Positions 8,953 to 18,068 of a DNA stretch of 64,000 nt are shown here, piece after piece. The DNA comes from an uncultured Desulfobacter sp. GTDB lineage: Bacteria; Desulfobacterota; Desulfobacteria; Desulfobacterales; Desulfobacteraceae. The notes under the pieces are model-generated. The model worked only from the letters and a program-made list of their open reading frames with translations, searched no databases and had not been told where the DNA came from. The translations under genes and the position numbers were made by a program. Positions within the stretch are counted from its first letter, which is position 1, and each line of letters starts with the position of its first letter. Where the stretch lies: NCBI RefSeq assembly GCF_963677125.1, contig NZ_OY781882.1:1434501-1498500 (forward strand). Direction: 5' to 3'.

Positions 8953-9318
8953 ATGAAAATTGCTATTACCACTTGGGGAAACCGTGTCTCTCCTGTATTT
9001 GACGCCGCACAAACACTTTTAATAGCAGACATTGAAAATCATAGCATTCATAGCAAAAAATATGAATCTTTCAAGCCGGCCGATATCATCGCCTTGGCAG
9101 CGCTTTTAAATCGTGAAAACGTTAAGGCCCTGGTTTGCGGTGCAATTTCAGAAACCTATGCAGCCCGCCTTGCTGAAAACAGAATTCGCATGTTTGCCTT
9201 TGTCACCGGCAATGCTATGGATATACTCAATTGCCTGGCAGCGCACAATATCATTAAACCAGCCTTTATAATGCCCGGGTGCACATCGACATCGGTTTCA
9301 GGAATGCCTCTATCCTGA
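8953..9318 (+). CDS. NifX/NafY-type dinitrogenase cofactor-family protein
   Basis: A 121-residue protein of the NifX/NifB-C-terminal fold: M-K-I-A-I-T-T-W-G-N-R-V-S-P-V-F-D-x-A start, L-V-C-G-A-I-S near the middle, and the final helix. In nitrogen fixers this fold carries FeMo-cofactor precursors, but stand-alone copies are common in anaerobes and may bind other metal clusters. No nif genes are in the window, so a nitrogenase role is not claimed. It has a strong GAGGAGGAG ribosome site at 8941-8949 and its own sigma-54 promoter. It is most likely controlled by the upstream PAS/AAA+/Fis protein. Confidence 0.85.
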   Translation: MKIAITTWGNRVSPVFDAAQTLLIADIENHSIHSKKYESFKPADIIALAALLNRENVKALVCGAISETYAARLAENRIRMFAFVTGNAMDILNCLAAHNIIKPAFIMPGCTSTSVSGMPLS

Positions 9319-9354
9319 TATGCATATTACAATATGGGAGCAAGTTTTTAGCAA

Positions 9355-10227
9355 TCAGGCCTTGCGAATCATGCCCATATAAATGGCGGCCAGAACGACA
9401 CAAACCCCAAGCCAGCCCATCATACCGGTCAGCCGGTCAAAAAACACCACATCCCATACAAATGACAAAGCAGGCTGCAGTAACAAAATCAGTCCTGCCC
9501 TAGAGGCATCCACCCTGGGAAGATAATGGGAAATGATGACCCAGGCCAGTCCCTGGGACAAGAGACCCAGACCGGCTAAAGCAGCTAAAGATGAAAGATC
9601 CGGAATCGCAAAGGAGCGTCCTATACACACAGCGATAGTTCCAATAATAAGGGCACAAAACCCCGTCATGACTACCTGGTAAAGAAACATGGGAACATTA
9701 TCCCCTGAGTGAACGATGCGCATAAGCAAAAGAAAAACACTGTAACTTAAGGCCGTTATAATGCCTAACCCTACGCCGGTCAAATACTCAGGTGTCAGCA
9801 CCGCCATATCCATGCCGATAATCAGATACAACCCCAAAATCGCCAGTGGCAATGAGATTATATATGTCGTACCCAGTTTTTCTTTGAACAAACATACGCC
9901 GACCAGGGCCATAATAAAAACCTGCAGATTTCCAAGAATGGTGGCAAGACCCGGCCCCACATATCCAATACAAAAATGCCATGCGATAAGATCAACAGCA
10001 AAAAAAAGCCCGCACCCCATAGCAACCAGACAGGGTTTAAGCCCAATCTGTTTAAATTCATGATTTAAACTACAAGGAACCAGAAGGAACAGACAGCCCC
10101 AAAAAACACGGTAAAAAGCTGAAATGAGTGGATTAACATGGGATAGCGCCACCATCACACTTGAAAAACTGATAATGATGGCACCTAAAAAAATACCGGC
10201 AATTGGCCGGCTGACAAAAGTCGTCAT
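9355..10227 (-). CDS. EamA-type DMT transporter
   Basis: About 290 residues with ten predicted membrane helices in two EamA repeats. The second repeat carries the usual L-L-S-Q-G-L-A-W and L-L-L-Q-P-A-L-S-F-V-W-D features. It is not closely similar by eye to the DMT protein at 5.6 kb. The first ATG is at 10227; a TTG six bases upstream (10233) is nearer in spacing to the GAGGAG site and remains possible. It is convergent with the NifX-like gene, whose stop is 36 bases away. Substrate unknown. Confidence 0.83.
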   Translation of the reverse strand: MTTFVSRPIAGIFLGAIIISFSSVMVALSHVNPLISAFYRVFWGCLFLLVPCSLNHEFKQIGLKPCLVAMGCGLFFAVDLIAWHFCIGYVGPGLATILGNLQVFIMALVGVCLFKEKLGTTYIISLPLAILGLYLIIGMDMAVLTPEYLTGVGLGIITALSYSVFLLLMRIVHSGDNVPMFLYQVVMTGFCALIIGTIAVCIGRSFAIPDLSSLAALAGLGLLSQGLAWVIISHYLPRVDASRAGLILLLQPALSFVWDVVFFDRLTGMMGWLGVCVVLAAIYMGMIRKA

Positions 10228-10448
10228 AAACAAAGCAGCTCCTCTAAGCAGCGTCTGAACAAAAACATGAAAATTTTGTCACGTTCAAGGCAGGCGTAGA
10301 TTCTAACTATAGGAATACATGGCGTATTTCAAAAATTATTATTTGCCGCCACCTATGTCATCGGTAAAATTTACGGTTTTCCAGACACTCAGTATCAAAC
10401 GGATGTAGAGGGTTTCTATTCTGGGGTCAAGAAAAGATTTTCTTTTTT

Positions 10449-10754
10449 TCAGGGTTTCCACAAATAGGTTTCCAGATCAATATGTCCTTGGCTTGAGACG
10501 AAAACTTCTTCGGACTCCAGTAGTGCTTTTTGTAATTCATACCCCTTGCCTCTGGGTAGACTGATTTTTCCGGATGCGTTAATCACACGATGCCAGGGCA
10601 AATTATGCTTTTGGGACATGGTATGAAGAATTCTTGAAACTTGCCTGGCGCCCAAAGGATTGCCGGCAAGGGCTGCCACCCGACCATAGGAAGTGACACG
10701 TCCTTTGGGTATCGCCTTAATTACACCAACAATCTGCTTAGTAAACGGATTCAT
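10449..10754 (-). CDS. Alkyltransferase-like (ATL) DNA-damage protein
   Basis: About 102 residues of the Ada/MGMT C-terminal fold: I-P-K-G-R-V-T-S-Y-G-R-V-A, N-P-L-G-A-R-Q-V and P-W-H-R-V-I. True MGMT has P-C-H-R, so Trp replaces the methyl-accepting cysteine. This is the mark of ATL proteins, which bind O6-alkylguanine and hand it to nucleotide-excision repair instead of removing the alkyl group. I start at ATG 10754. The longer frame from 10826 would read through the amtB-side terminator and has a proline-rich, non-conserved start. ATG 10769 is also possible; no clear ribosome site helps. Confidence 0.85.
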   Translation of the reverse strand: MNPFTKQIVGVIKAIPKGRVTSYGRVAALAGNPLGARQVSRILHTMSQKHNLPWHRVINASGKISLPRGKGYELQKALLESEEVFVSSQGHIDLETYLWKP

Positions 10755-10776
10755 AATATTTAAAAGCATTGGGCTT

Positions 10777-10819
10777 AAAAAAAGACCTGCCGCCTTGGAG
10801 GGAGGGGGAGGCGGCAGGT
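10777..10819 (-). terminator. Terminator of the glnK-amtB unit
   Basis: A perfect 11-base GC-rich stem (10785-10795 with 10809-10819), a 13-base loop and, on the minus strand, a T7 run at 10777-10783. It lies downstream of amtB and just before the ATL start. Confidence 0.8.
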
Positions 10820-10917
10820 TTGTCAATCCTTTCGCGCGTAAGGAGGACGCGAAGCAAAGATGCAGACGGTTGCGCCAACGTTGGCAGACAAATTGTTCTA
10901 CATCGGAGGAAAATGCC

Positions 10918-10947
10918 GGGCTGCTGTCAGATTTGCAACAGCAGCCC
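10918..10947 (-). terminator. Second hairpin after amtB
   Basis: A perfect 10-base stem (10918-10927 with 10938-10947) and 10-base loop, 15 bases beyond the amtB stop. Only a short T4 follows on the minus strand, so it may be an mRNA-stabilising hairpin or weak terminator ahead of the strong one at 10777-10819. Confidence 0.55.
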
Positions 10948-10961
10948 TAAAGCGAAATCAA

Positions 10962-12284
10962 TTAATAGTTGCTTGTAAAGTCGGGATATGCATTACCACC
11001 ATGTTCTGTGGAATCCAGCCCTTCGATTTCTTCTTCCGGAGAAACCCTTAAACCCATAGTCATGTCAATCACTTTGAACAGAATAAAAGCCGTACAAAAT
11101 GTCCATGCAAAGCAGGAAACGATACCGATGCACTGTACGGACATAATTTTAACGGTTGTGCCGCCAATATTAAAGAGGCCAGCAGCAAAGGTACCCCAAG
11201 CACCGCAAACCCCATGTACGGAAATTGCACCAACGGGATCATCAATTCTAATTTTATCAAAAAACATTACAGCGAAGACAACCAGAATACCGGCAACGGC
11301 CCCGATGATAATAGAGGAACCCGGTGTAACATTGGCACAGCCGGCAGTAATGCCGACCAGACCAGCCAAGGCGCCGTTCAAACTCATGCCCACTTCAGGC
11401 TTTCCAAATTTAACCCAGGATACGATCATGGCCAGAACAGCGCCAGTGGCTGCAGCCAGGTTGGTATTTACAAAAATCATTGCAATAGATGTATCTGCTG
11501 TCGTGGTGGAACCCGGATTAAAACCAAACCAGCCTACCCACAGGATGAAAACGCCAAGGGCGGCCAAGGGGATATTGTGACCCAAAATTGGTTTAATACC
11601 GCCGTCTTTGGTGAACTTTCCAAGACGGGGACCCAGAACAATGGCACCAGCCAATGCAGCCCATCCGCCCACAGAGTGAACAACGGTGGAACCTGCAAAA
11701 TCGATAAATCCAAGACCTTCAAGCCAACCGGAACCGTTGAACAAAGATCCCCAGGCCCAGGAACCAAAAATCGGATAAATCAATGCGGATAAAACAGCAC
11801 TGTACACAAGATAACCGGTGAATTTGGTACGCTCAGCCATGGCACCGGAAACAATGGTGGCGGCAGTTGCAGCAAACACAACCTGAAACATCCAGAAGGC
11901 CAGTACCCAAGGATCGCCATCCACCTTGAAATCACTTAAGAAAAAACCGGTGGTACCAAAAAAACCGGTTTTAGAGGCACCGAACATCAGGCCAAATCCA
12001 ATGGCCCAATAGAAAAGCGACCCCATGGAGAAGTCCATCAGGTTTTTCATCATGATGTTAACACAGTTTTTGGCACGGGTGAACCCTGCTTCCACCATGG
12101 CAAACCCGGCCTGCATAAAGAAAACAAGCACTGCTGCAACAAGGGTCCATACATAGTTGGCATGTGTCTGAACCAGTGCAATGGCCTCGGCATTAGTGAT
12201 TGCTGTGGGGGCGTCGTCCGTACCGGCCCATGCAGCGGTGATGGTGCAAGCCAGCGAAGTTAGAATCATCAGTACATACTTCAT
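10962..12284 (-). CDS. amtB: Ammonium transporter AmtB
   Basis: A 440-residue protein with a signal peptide (about 1-20, cut after A-W-A) followed by eleven membrane helices. The Amt signature F-F-M-Q-A-G-F-A-M-V-E-A-G-F is at 55-68. The twin pore histidines are present (H203 in V-V-H-S-V-G-G and H357 in S-V-H-G-V-C-G). AmtB conducts ammonium through the inner membrane and is blocked by GlnK. The ATG follows a TAAGGAGAT site. glnK lies 32 bases upstream, giving the classical glnK-amtB operon. Expression should follow nitrogen limitation through the sigma-54 promoter at 12715-12730. Confidence 0.95.
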   Translation of the reverse strand: MKYVLMILTSLACTITAAWAGTDDAPTAITNAEAIALVQTHANYVWTLVAAVLVFFMQAGFAMVEAGFTRAKNCVNIMMKNLMDFSMGSLFYWAIGFGLMFGASKTGFFGTTGFFLSDFKVDGDPWVLAFWMFQVVFAATAATIVSGAMAERTKFTGYLVYSAVLSALIYPIFGSWAWGSLFNGSGWLEGLGFIDFAGSTVVHSVGGWAALAGAIVLGPRLGKFTKDGGIKPILGHNIPLAALGVFILWVGWFGFNPGSTTTADTSIAMIFVNTNLAAATGAVLAMIVSWVKFGKPEVGMSLNGALAGLVGITAGCANVTPGSSIIIGAVAGILVVFAVMFFDKIRIDDPVGAISVHGVCGAWGTFAAGLFNIGGTTVKIMSVQCIGIVSCFAWTFCTAFILFKVIDMTMGLRVSPEEEIEGLDSTEHGGNAYPDFTSNY

Positions 12285-12316
12285 TTTTTAAATCTCCTTA
12301 AATTATATAATAAATT

Positions 12317-12655
12317 TTATAACGCTTCTGTTCCGGTTTCACCTGTACGAATACGAACAACATCTTCCACAGGAAGAACAAAAATTTTACCGTCACCGAT
12401 TTTTCCTGTTTTCGCTGTTTCTACTATTGTATCCACCACAGCCTGGGCCTGGTCATCTGCAACACAAATTTTTAATTCAACCTTGGGTACAAAGTCTGTC
12501 TGATATTCTGCGCCTCGGTATACTTCTTTGTGTCCTTTCTGACGGCCAAAGCCTTTAACTTCCGAAATGGTCATCCCGTTAATGCTGATTTTGGCTAAAG
12601 CATCTTTAACCTCATCCACTTTAAACGGTTTTATTACTGCCACAACTTTTTTCAT
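12317..12655 (-). CDS. glnK: PII nitrogen regulatory protein GlnK/GlnB
   Basis: A 112-residue PII protein. The T-loop carries Tyr51 in R-G-A-E-Y-Q, the usual uridylylation site. The B- and C-loop signatures follow (T-G-K-I-G-D-G-K-I-F-V and R-I-R-T-G-E-T-G). PII trimers sense ATP/ADP and 2-oxoglutarate and close AmtB when nitrogen is plentiful. The amtB linkage and sigma-54 promoter favour naming it GlnK rather than GlnB. Length is the family standard. The start has an AAGGGAG box. Confidence 0.95.
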   Translation of the reverse strand: MKKVVAVIKPFKVDEVKDALAKISINGMTISEVKGFGRQKGHKEVYRGAEYQTDFVPKVELKICVADDQAQAVVDTIVETAKTGKIGDGKIFVLPVEDVVRIRTGETGTEAL

Positions 12656-12714
12656 TTTAACTCCCTTGTTAATTGTGCATCAAAATAACTAACGCTTTAT
12701 GGGTGTCTAAAGAG

Positions 12715-12730
12715 AGCAAGAGGAGTGCCA
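12715..12730 (-). promoter_or_regulatory. Sigma-54 promoter of glnK-amtB
   Basis: Read on the minus strand it is TGGCAC-N5-TTGCT: GG at 12729-12728 and GC at 12717-12716, with perfect 12-base offset and full consensus. The predicted start is near 12704, about 50 bases before the glnK ATG. The rest of the 314-base gap up to the next gene (12656-12969) is AT-rich and holds no recognisable gene. Confidence 0.85.
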
Positions 12731-12969
12731 AAAAATATTTTTTTTAAAATTTTTATATAAATATTTGAAATTAAAGATTTTATTTGCGAAGAATATATTT
12801 TGAACTTCTAAAAACACACCTAACGAAAATAACATTTTTGGGATATAATAGATTACATTAATGTTATTTCATACACCTCTGCAAAGTTTGGGTGTAAAAG
12901 TTAATACATTTTTGTATTTTCATACATAAAAACGATAACGGAGATGCACAAATATAGCCCTATGCCGGA

Positions 12970-14073
12970 TCAAAACGGTATTAGAATTTCATGCAGGGTT
13001 TTCCCCCCGGCATACCCTCTTGAAAAACGATTATGCAAGACATTGCTGGAGCCAACAGCAAGAGAGCATCTTGGAAATCTATATAAAATAGATGCACAGA
13101 ACTGGTAAAGCCGCAAATCAAGGCTCATGCCACTAAGAGATTGCCTGTACCGGTGAAGCGCTTCAAAAACTGCAGGCACATGCTGGCCGGCAGCATATTC
13201 AATGGCCCGGGCTGAAAGGATACCCGATTTCAATGCTGAATAAATCCCTTCCCCCAGCAAAGGCTCTGCCAGGCCGGCTGCATCTCCTGTCAAAAGCACA
13301 CGGCCTGCTCCCAGATGTATTCTGCCGGAGCTTGTGGCAATAGGGTACCCCTTAACATCAGTTAGAATATCAGTCCCAAGCTGTTCACCTGCATATTTTT
13401 TCAACAAAGTCCGATTCATGGTTCCATTGGGACGCGCACTAAACATACCGATATTCACGTGGTTTCTACGGGGAAAAATCCAGTAATACCCGTTAATCTC
13501 TCTGGAAAAATCAAATGTCATTTTATAGAATCCCGCATTTTGTACAGGCACATCAGCTTCCAGAGCCGGCAGTTTTACGATGCGGGACTTTTGACCACCA
13601 ATCAGTCGGCGAATTTTTGAATTGGCACCATCGGCCCCGATGAGATATCCAGCCTTGATAAAATCAGTTTTCCCCTCACAGGAAAGGGTTAGACTGACAC
13701 CTTGGTTGTCTTGATCAAGACGGATAATTTTGTCTATTTTTCTAAAGCAGCATCCGGCCTGCACTGCTTTTCCCAATGAATAGGCGTCCAGATCCATCCT
13801 TTTGGTAATGTAGCACAAAGGCGTCTTAGCTTTGACAACAAAAAAGGATCTTCCTGGGCGGACAATTTTCACCTCCCGGCAGACCCGGCGGACAAGGCCG
13901 GAAATATCAAAGGGAAACAATTCCATGGCCTTGGGCGTGATTCCGCCGGCACAGGCCTTTTTCCTGGGAAAGTTTTTTCTATCCAGCACAAGGACGGAAA
14001 ACCCGGATCGTCCCAAAAGATATCCGGCAGTTGTTCCGGCAGGCCCTGCACCGACAATAATGACATCATACAT
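12970..14073 (-). CDS. Geranylgeranyl reductase family flavoprotein
   Basis: A 367-residue FAD-dependent oxidoreductase. The dinucleotide site V-G-A-G-P-A-G-x-x-A is at 8-17, then F-P-R-K-K-A-C-A-G-G-I-T-P, typical of geranylgeranyl-reductase and electron-transfer-flavoprotein-like enzymes, and the second FAD motif G-D-A-A-G-L-A-E-P-L-L-G-E-G-I near 262-276. Family members reduce isoprenoid double bonds of lipids, quinones or chlorophyll side chains; in anaerobes the substrate may be menaquinone or a polyprenyl chain. The gene stands alone with no operon partner. Substrate not assigned. Confidence 0.85.
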   Translation of the reverse strand: MYDVIIVGAGPAGTTAGYLLGRSGFSVLVLDRKNFPRKKACAGGITPKAMELFPFDISGLVRRVCREVKIVRPGRSFFVVKAKTPLCYITKRMDLDAYSLGKAVQAGCCFRKIDKIIRLDQDNQGVSLTLSCEGKTDFIKAGYLIGADGANSKIRRLIGGQKSRIVKLPALEADVPVQNAGFYKMTFDFSREINGYYWIFPRRNHVNIGMFSARPNGTMNRTLLKKYAGEQLGTDILTDVKGYPIATSSGRIHLGAGRVLLTGDAAGLAEPLLGEGIYSALKSGILSARAIEYAAGQHVPAVFEALHRYRQSLSGMSLDLRLYQFCASILYRFPRCSLAVGSSNVLHNRFSRGYAGGKTLHEILIPF

Positions 14074-14376
14074 ATGAAATTTTTTCCGAATTAGTAAATA
14101 AAGCCGAATCTTTTTACAGCTCTATACCATAAATATGGAACACTTTCGACGATTCAAATTTTTAATTCACGCCTCAACGTATCAACACAGAGAATTTACT
14201 ACGATTTACATCAATCCTTTTTATAAGATAAACCTATGTAACCAATAAAGATCCTTTACCCTTTATTATAAGTGATTTTGAGCGTTAACATACCAGGCCG
14301 GCCCTATGGTTGTTATAAAAAAATCTACCCAATTTTGGAGTTTATCATTTTTCCCATTGACAAAAAATCAATCGCA

Positions 14377-14440
14377 CGATTAGATATTAAATTAATCGAA
14401 TTCACAAACGATCACCTCAATTGGACGTATATTTATACGT
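14377..14440 (+). promoter_or_regulatory. Two dyad elements upstream of the TPR gene
   Basis: The 384-base gap 14074-14457 has no gene. A TTGACA at 14357-14362 with TAGATA 18 bases later is a possible sigma-70 promoter. CGATTA-N10-TAATCG (14377-14398) overlaps its -10 region. ACGTAT-N4-ATACGT (14425-14440) ends 17 bases before the ATG. They could be operators or a short leader hairpin; no regulator is known. Confidence 0.35.
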
Positions 14441-14457
14441 GATTAGGCATACAGCTA

Positions 14458-15519
14458 ATGCAGAAAAGTGCTAAAGAAAAAAAACAGGGAAATGAAGAAA
14501 ATGAAAATGCAGTTAACACATTGGAGCTATGCAAAAAGGCGCGTGCGCTTATTCGCTTCCGAAAACCTGAAAAGGCCGAACCGCTACTATTAGAAGCGTT
14601 GGAAGCATCGCCTAAAAACCCTTATGTACTGGTCGCCTTAGGTGATGCCAAACGCATGCAAAAACGATTCACCACGGCTGCAGAATATTATCGAAGGTGT
14701 CTTGAGGCAGACCCACTGAATCCATTTGCCATGTCCGGCCTTGGCGACGCATACCGGGGCACTAATAATTTGGACGGCGCCATAGATATCTGGACGCAGG
14801 CCCTGGATGCTTACCCTGAAAATTATCTGGTGATGACCCGCCTGGCCGATGCTTTAACTAAAAAAGGAAACTTTACCGCTGCCAGACAGATATATGAAAA
14901 ATCCATCAATCTGAATCCTGACGATCCCTTTGCCCTGTCTGGTCTTGGCAATCTCTATGTCCGCCTCAAAGCATTTGATCTGGCAGGCCCCCTCCTTGAA
15001 AGGCTTGTTGCAAAGCAGCCCAGAAACCCCAGAGCCATCGGCGCGTTGGCCAATTTTTACCGCAGACAAGAGGATTTTTTTAATGCGAAGATCCTGTTCG
15101 AACAGATTCTGGAGATCGACTCCGGCAATGTCTATGCAATGGATGGGCTGGCAGATTGTGCCCGGGGCAATAAGGAATACGAAAAAGCAAAACAACTGTG
15201 GGAAAAAGCCATGGCAGCCGGAATGAGTCCCGCCATTGCTAAAACCCGTATAGCAGATGCCTGTCTGCAAATGCAACAATTCGCCCAGGCAAGAGATTTT
15301 TATGATCAGGTGCTGTCTGTGTCTGAAGACAAGTTTGCACTGCTCGGACGACTGCGTCTTATCGAAGCAGAACCGGGAGATCAACACGATAAGATTATTG
15401 ATGCCGCAGATATTCTAAGCCGGTTGTTTGCCCTTGATCCATCTGACGACCGGACCTTGAATGAATTTAAGGTCTTTAGGACCCGGTATCCCCAAATTGA
15501 TGAGTATATACAGCCTTGA
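14458..15519 (+). CDS. Tetratricopeptide-repeat protein
   Basis: A 353-residue protein made almost wholly of TPR units (about eight between 28 and 300; for example P-K-N-P-Y-V-L-V-A-L-G-D-A and N-P-F-A-M-S-G-L-G-D-A-Y at 34-residue spacing). The first 20 residues are charged and there is no signal peptide, so it is probably a cytoplasmic scaffold. It lies 129 bases upstream of the HDOD-PilZ gene on the same strand and may act with it. The partner is unknown. Confidence 0.8.
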   Translation: MQKSAKEKKQGNEENENAVNTLELCKKARALIRFRKPEKAEPLLLEALEASPKNPYVLVALGDAKRMQKRFTTAAEYYRRCLEADPLNPFAMSGLGDAYRGTNNLDGAIDIWTQALDAYPENYLVMTRLADALTKKGNFTAARQIYEKSINLNPDDPFALSGLGNLYVRLKAFDLAGPLLERLVAKQPRNPRAIGALANFYRRQEDFFNAKILFEQILEIDSGNVYAMDGLADCARGNKEYEKAKQLWEKAMAAGMSPAIAKTRIADACLQMQQFAQARDFYDQVLSVSEDKFALLGRLRLIEAEPGDQHDKIIDAADILSRLFALDPSDDRTLNEFKVFRTRYPQIDEYIQP

Positions 15520-15648
15520 TTCATTTTTTTTGATCTGATTTTAAACCAAATTATAGGGGCTTTGTTCTTCTACGATCTTTAAATCATTGAAATGATTTTT
15601 TGACCAGGACGCTTTTTTCATAGATCTTTTAAAAAGGGTGCCAAGTAA

Positions 15649-18051
15649 ATGACTGACAAGCTAAACCTGCCTTCCGAATCGGATATTCAGGCCGTATTAA
15701 CCCTTGACCGGGATACCCTGCCAAGTTTTCCTCAAGTAGCGGCCAAACTGCTTGAATTATCAAAAGATGATACAGCATCTCTGGAGGAGGTGGCAAAAAT
15801 CGTAGAAACAGATCCCGGGATTTCCATCCGGGTACTGGAACTTGTTAATTCAGCATTTTACGGTTTAAACAGGAAGGTAACCACCCTGCCGGACGCAGTT
15901 GTCATCCTCGGCCTTGATGAAATAAAAAAGCTGGCCCTGGGTATGGCTATTTTCGAAAAAATATTTAAAACCGGTCACACAAAGGAATTTAATCGTTTGA
16001 TGTTCTGGCGCCACAGTCTTGCAGTGGCGGTATTGAGCATGAAAATAGCTCAAAAAACCCAATACCCGAACCCGGAAGAAGCCTATACCGCAGGCTTGCT
16101 CCACGACGTGGGCAAAATATTTTTAGATCTTCAGGGACATCAAAAATATGGCGAATTTATTAAAAATCTGTCGAAATCCACAGACCTTGTTATTGAAAAA
16201 GAACGATCCCAAATCGGTTTAGGCCATGACGATATCGGTGCCTTTTTCTGCAACCGGTGGCAGCTTCCCGAAAACCTGGTACTAGCGGTAAAATACCACC
16301 ACCAGTCCTTTGAAGATCACGGATTATCCGAAGATGAAAAACAATTGATCGCCATCGTCAGTATGGCGGACTTCCTATGTTGGACCCAGGGTATAGGATC
16401 CTTTGATTTCATCCGCCCCCCTATCCTTGCCCCGGAGGTGGAAGTTTGTGTTAACCCGGAAAAAGTCAATATTATCAATTGTATCCTTGAAATGAACAAA
16501 GAGATCGAAAAAATTTCAGCCTTTTACCAATTTGTTTTTCCATCGACAGATCAGCTCAAGGAGAACTTGCTGTGGGCAAATATCAAATTATCCCGGGCCA
16601 ATACAAAATATTATTACCAGGGGGATCCCACAAATCGAACCCAGGATACACCCATAAACCAGGGAGAACTTTTACCCCCGGACATTGGGTTTGAGCTGGG
16701 AAAATCGCTGTCCAAAGCCAAAACCGTTAAAGAAGTGCTGGATATTGTCATGTACCAGGTGGGCTGTATTTTTCAACCCTGTCATTGGTCCATCCTGCTC
16801 AAGGACCCCAAAACCGGTGACATGGTTTTTTCCGTTGTGGTGGGCACCAACAGCAAACGTTTACAGGGAGTGAGGCTGCCAAAGGGAGAAGGTATTGCCG
16901 GGTATGTCATGAAAACAGGTACACCTTTGGTGGTGGATGATGTAACAACAGACAAAAGATTCAGCGACCGGGTGGACAAATACACTCAGTTCAACACTCG
17001 CTCTATCATTGCCACGCCTTTGAAAACCGACAATAAAATCTTCGGCGTTATTGAGCTGGTCAACCGGGTAAATGAAGAAACATTCAGTAAACAGGACCTT
17101 GATCTGCTTGCCGCCATTGCTGAATATGCAGGCATTGCAATTGAACGGTCATACTACCACCAGGCACTGACAAACCTGGCCACCCGGGACAGTCTGACCG
17201 GATTAAAAAACAGATTCAGCTTTGAACGCATCGTTGCCGATTCTGATGACTTTTTGGCCCGGTTTGGTCGGGTTTTCTCCATTCTTATTCTTGTAATCGA
17301 CGGCTTGGCAAGGCAGTATGAAGAGATAGGACAGAAAAAATGTGATAAGGCCGTCAAAGCACTGACCTCCATTTTGAATAAAACCAAACGCCGGGAAGAC
17401 CAGATTTTCAGATATGCAGACAACAGCTTTATTGCCCTTTTGCCTTTAACTTATTCGGATGGCGCACAAAAAGCTCAGGCAAGAATAAAAAAAGCACTGA
17501 AGGCAATCCAGGGGGATGATAAACAATTTTTTTCATCTATCACCATTCAAGCCCACACCATGGCAGGTGAAGATGCAGGCCAACTCAAACCACTTGTGGC
17601 CCAGGCCCTGTCCAAGTCCAGACAATTGGACCAGGAAGGTGAAGTGGCGGATATGCAGGAAAACATCCAGGGGCTGGTGGAAAAAGAAATTGCCCTTAAA
17701 GAAGCACAAGACGTGAAAGGCTCATCCCAGGAACAACCCCAAAATGAAACCATTAAAACATTTGGGAAAACCGTATTTCTCCAAGGCCAGTTCAAACGCC
17801 TAAAAACCGGTGAATTCGGGAAAATACGTGTGGAGCAGGTGTCGTTATCCGCTGTTGGATTCAGAATATCAAAATCCCATCGCATCCATGTCAATGATTT
17901 TCTGGATATTGAATTCAATCTGGATGATATCAAACGGGCATTGGTTAAACGCAGGGTGGTTGTCAGACAGATCCAGGGCAATTACATCTACGGCGAATTC
18001 TACAACCCGCCGCCCTATGCAAAAAACTTGGGCTTTTATATTTTCAATTAA
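15649..18051 (+). CDS. HDOD-GAF-degenerate GGDEF-PilZ signalling protein
   Basis: An 800-residue protein. HDOD domain (about 18-220: L-P-S-F-P-Q-V-A, I-V-E-T-D-P-G-I, L-L-H-D-V-G-K), linker, GAF domain (about 345-495: G-E-G-I-A-G-Y-V, T-P-L-K-T-D), a diguanylate-cyclase-like domain (about 500-640) and a PilZ-like end (about 705-790). The cyclase signature is lost: Y-A-D-N-S-F (near 588-594) stands where G-G-D-E-F should be, so cyclase activity is unlikely. The PilZ part keeps the S-L-S-A-V-G-F turn but I see no clear RxxxR, so c-di-GMP binding is doubtful. Likely a regulatory scaffold for motility or surface behaviour. Confidence 0.85.
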   Translation: MTDKLNLPSESDIQAVLTLDRDTLPSFPQVAAKLLELSKDDTASLEEVAKIVETDPGISIRVLELVNSAFYGLNRKVTTLPDAVVILGLDEIKKLALGMAIFEKIFKTGHTKEFNRLMFWRHSLAVAVLSMKIAQKTQYPNPEEAYTAGLLHDVGKIFLDLQGHQKYGEFIKNLSKSTDLVIEKERSQIGLGHDDIGAFFCNRWQLPENLVLAVKYHHQSFEDHGLSEDEKQLIAIVSMADFLCWTQGIGSFDFIRPPILAPEVEVCVNPEKVNIINCILEMNKEIEKISAFYQFVFPSTDQLKENLLWANIKLSRANTKYYYQGDPTNRTQDTPINQGELLPPDIGFELGKSLSKAKTVKEVLDIVMYQVGCIFQPCHWSILLKDPKTGDMVFSVVVGTNSKRLQGVRLPKGEGIAGYVMKTGTPLVVDDVTTDKRFSDRVDKYTQFNTRSIIATPLKTDNKIFGVIELVNRVNEETFSKQDLDLLAAIAEYAGIAIERSYYHQALTNLATRDSLTGLKNRFSFERIVADSDDFLARFGRVFSILILVIDGLARQYEEIGQKKCDKAVKALTSILNKTKRREDQIFRYADNSFIALLPLTYSDGAQKAQARIKKALKAIQGDDKQFFSSITIQAHTMAGEDAGQLKPLVAQALSKSRQLDQEGEVADMQENIQGLVEKEIALKEAQDVKGSSQEQPQNETIKTFGKTVFLQGQFKRLKTGEFGKIRVEQVSLSAVGFRISKSHRIHVNDFLDIEFNLDDIKRALVKRRVVVRQIQGNYIYGEFYNPPPYAKNLGFYIFN

Positions 18052-18068
18052 AAATTTTATGTCCTGCA

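Noticed and set aside
10755..10826. N-terminal extension of the ATL protein
   Set aside because: It would be encoded across the glnK-amtB terminator hairpin and has a non-conserved proline run.
11214..11792. A 192-codon plus-strand frame in amtB
   Set aside because: Opposite-strand shadow of a gene with clear Amt motifs.
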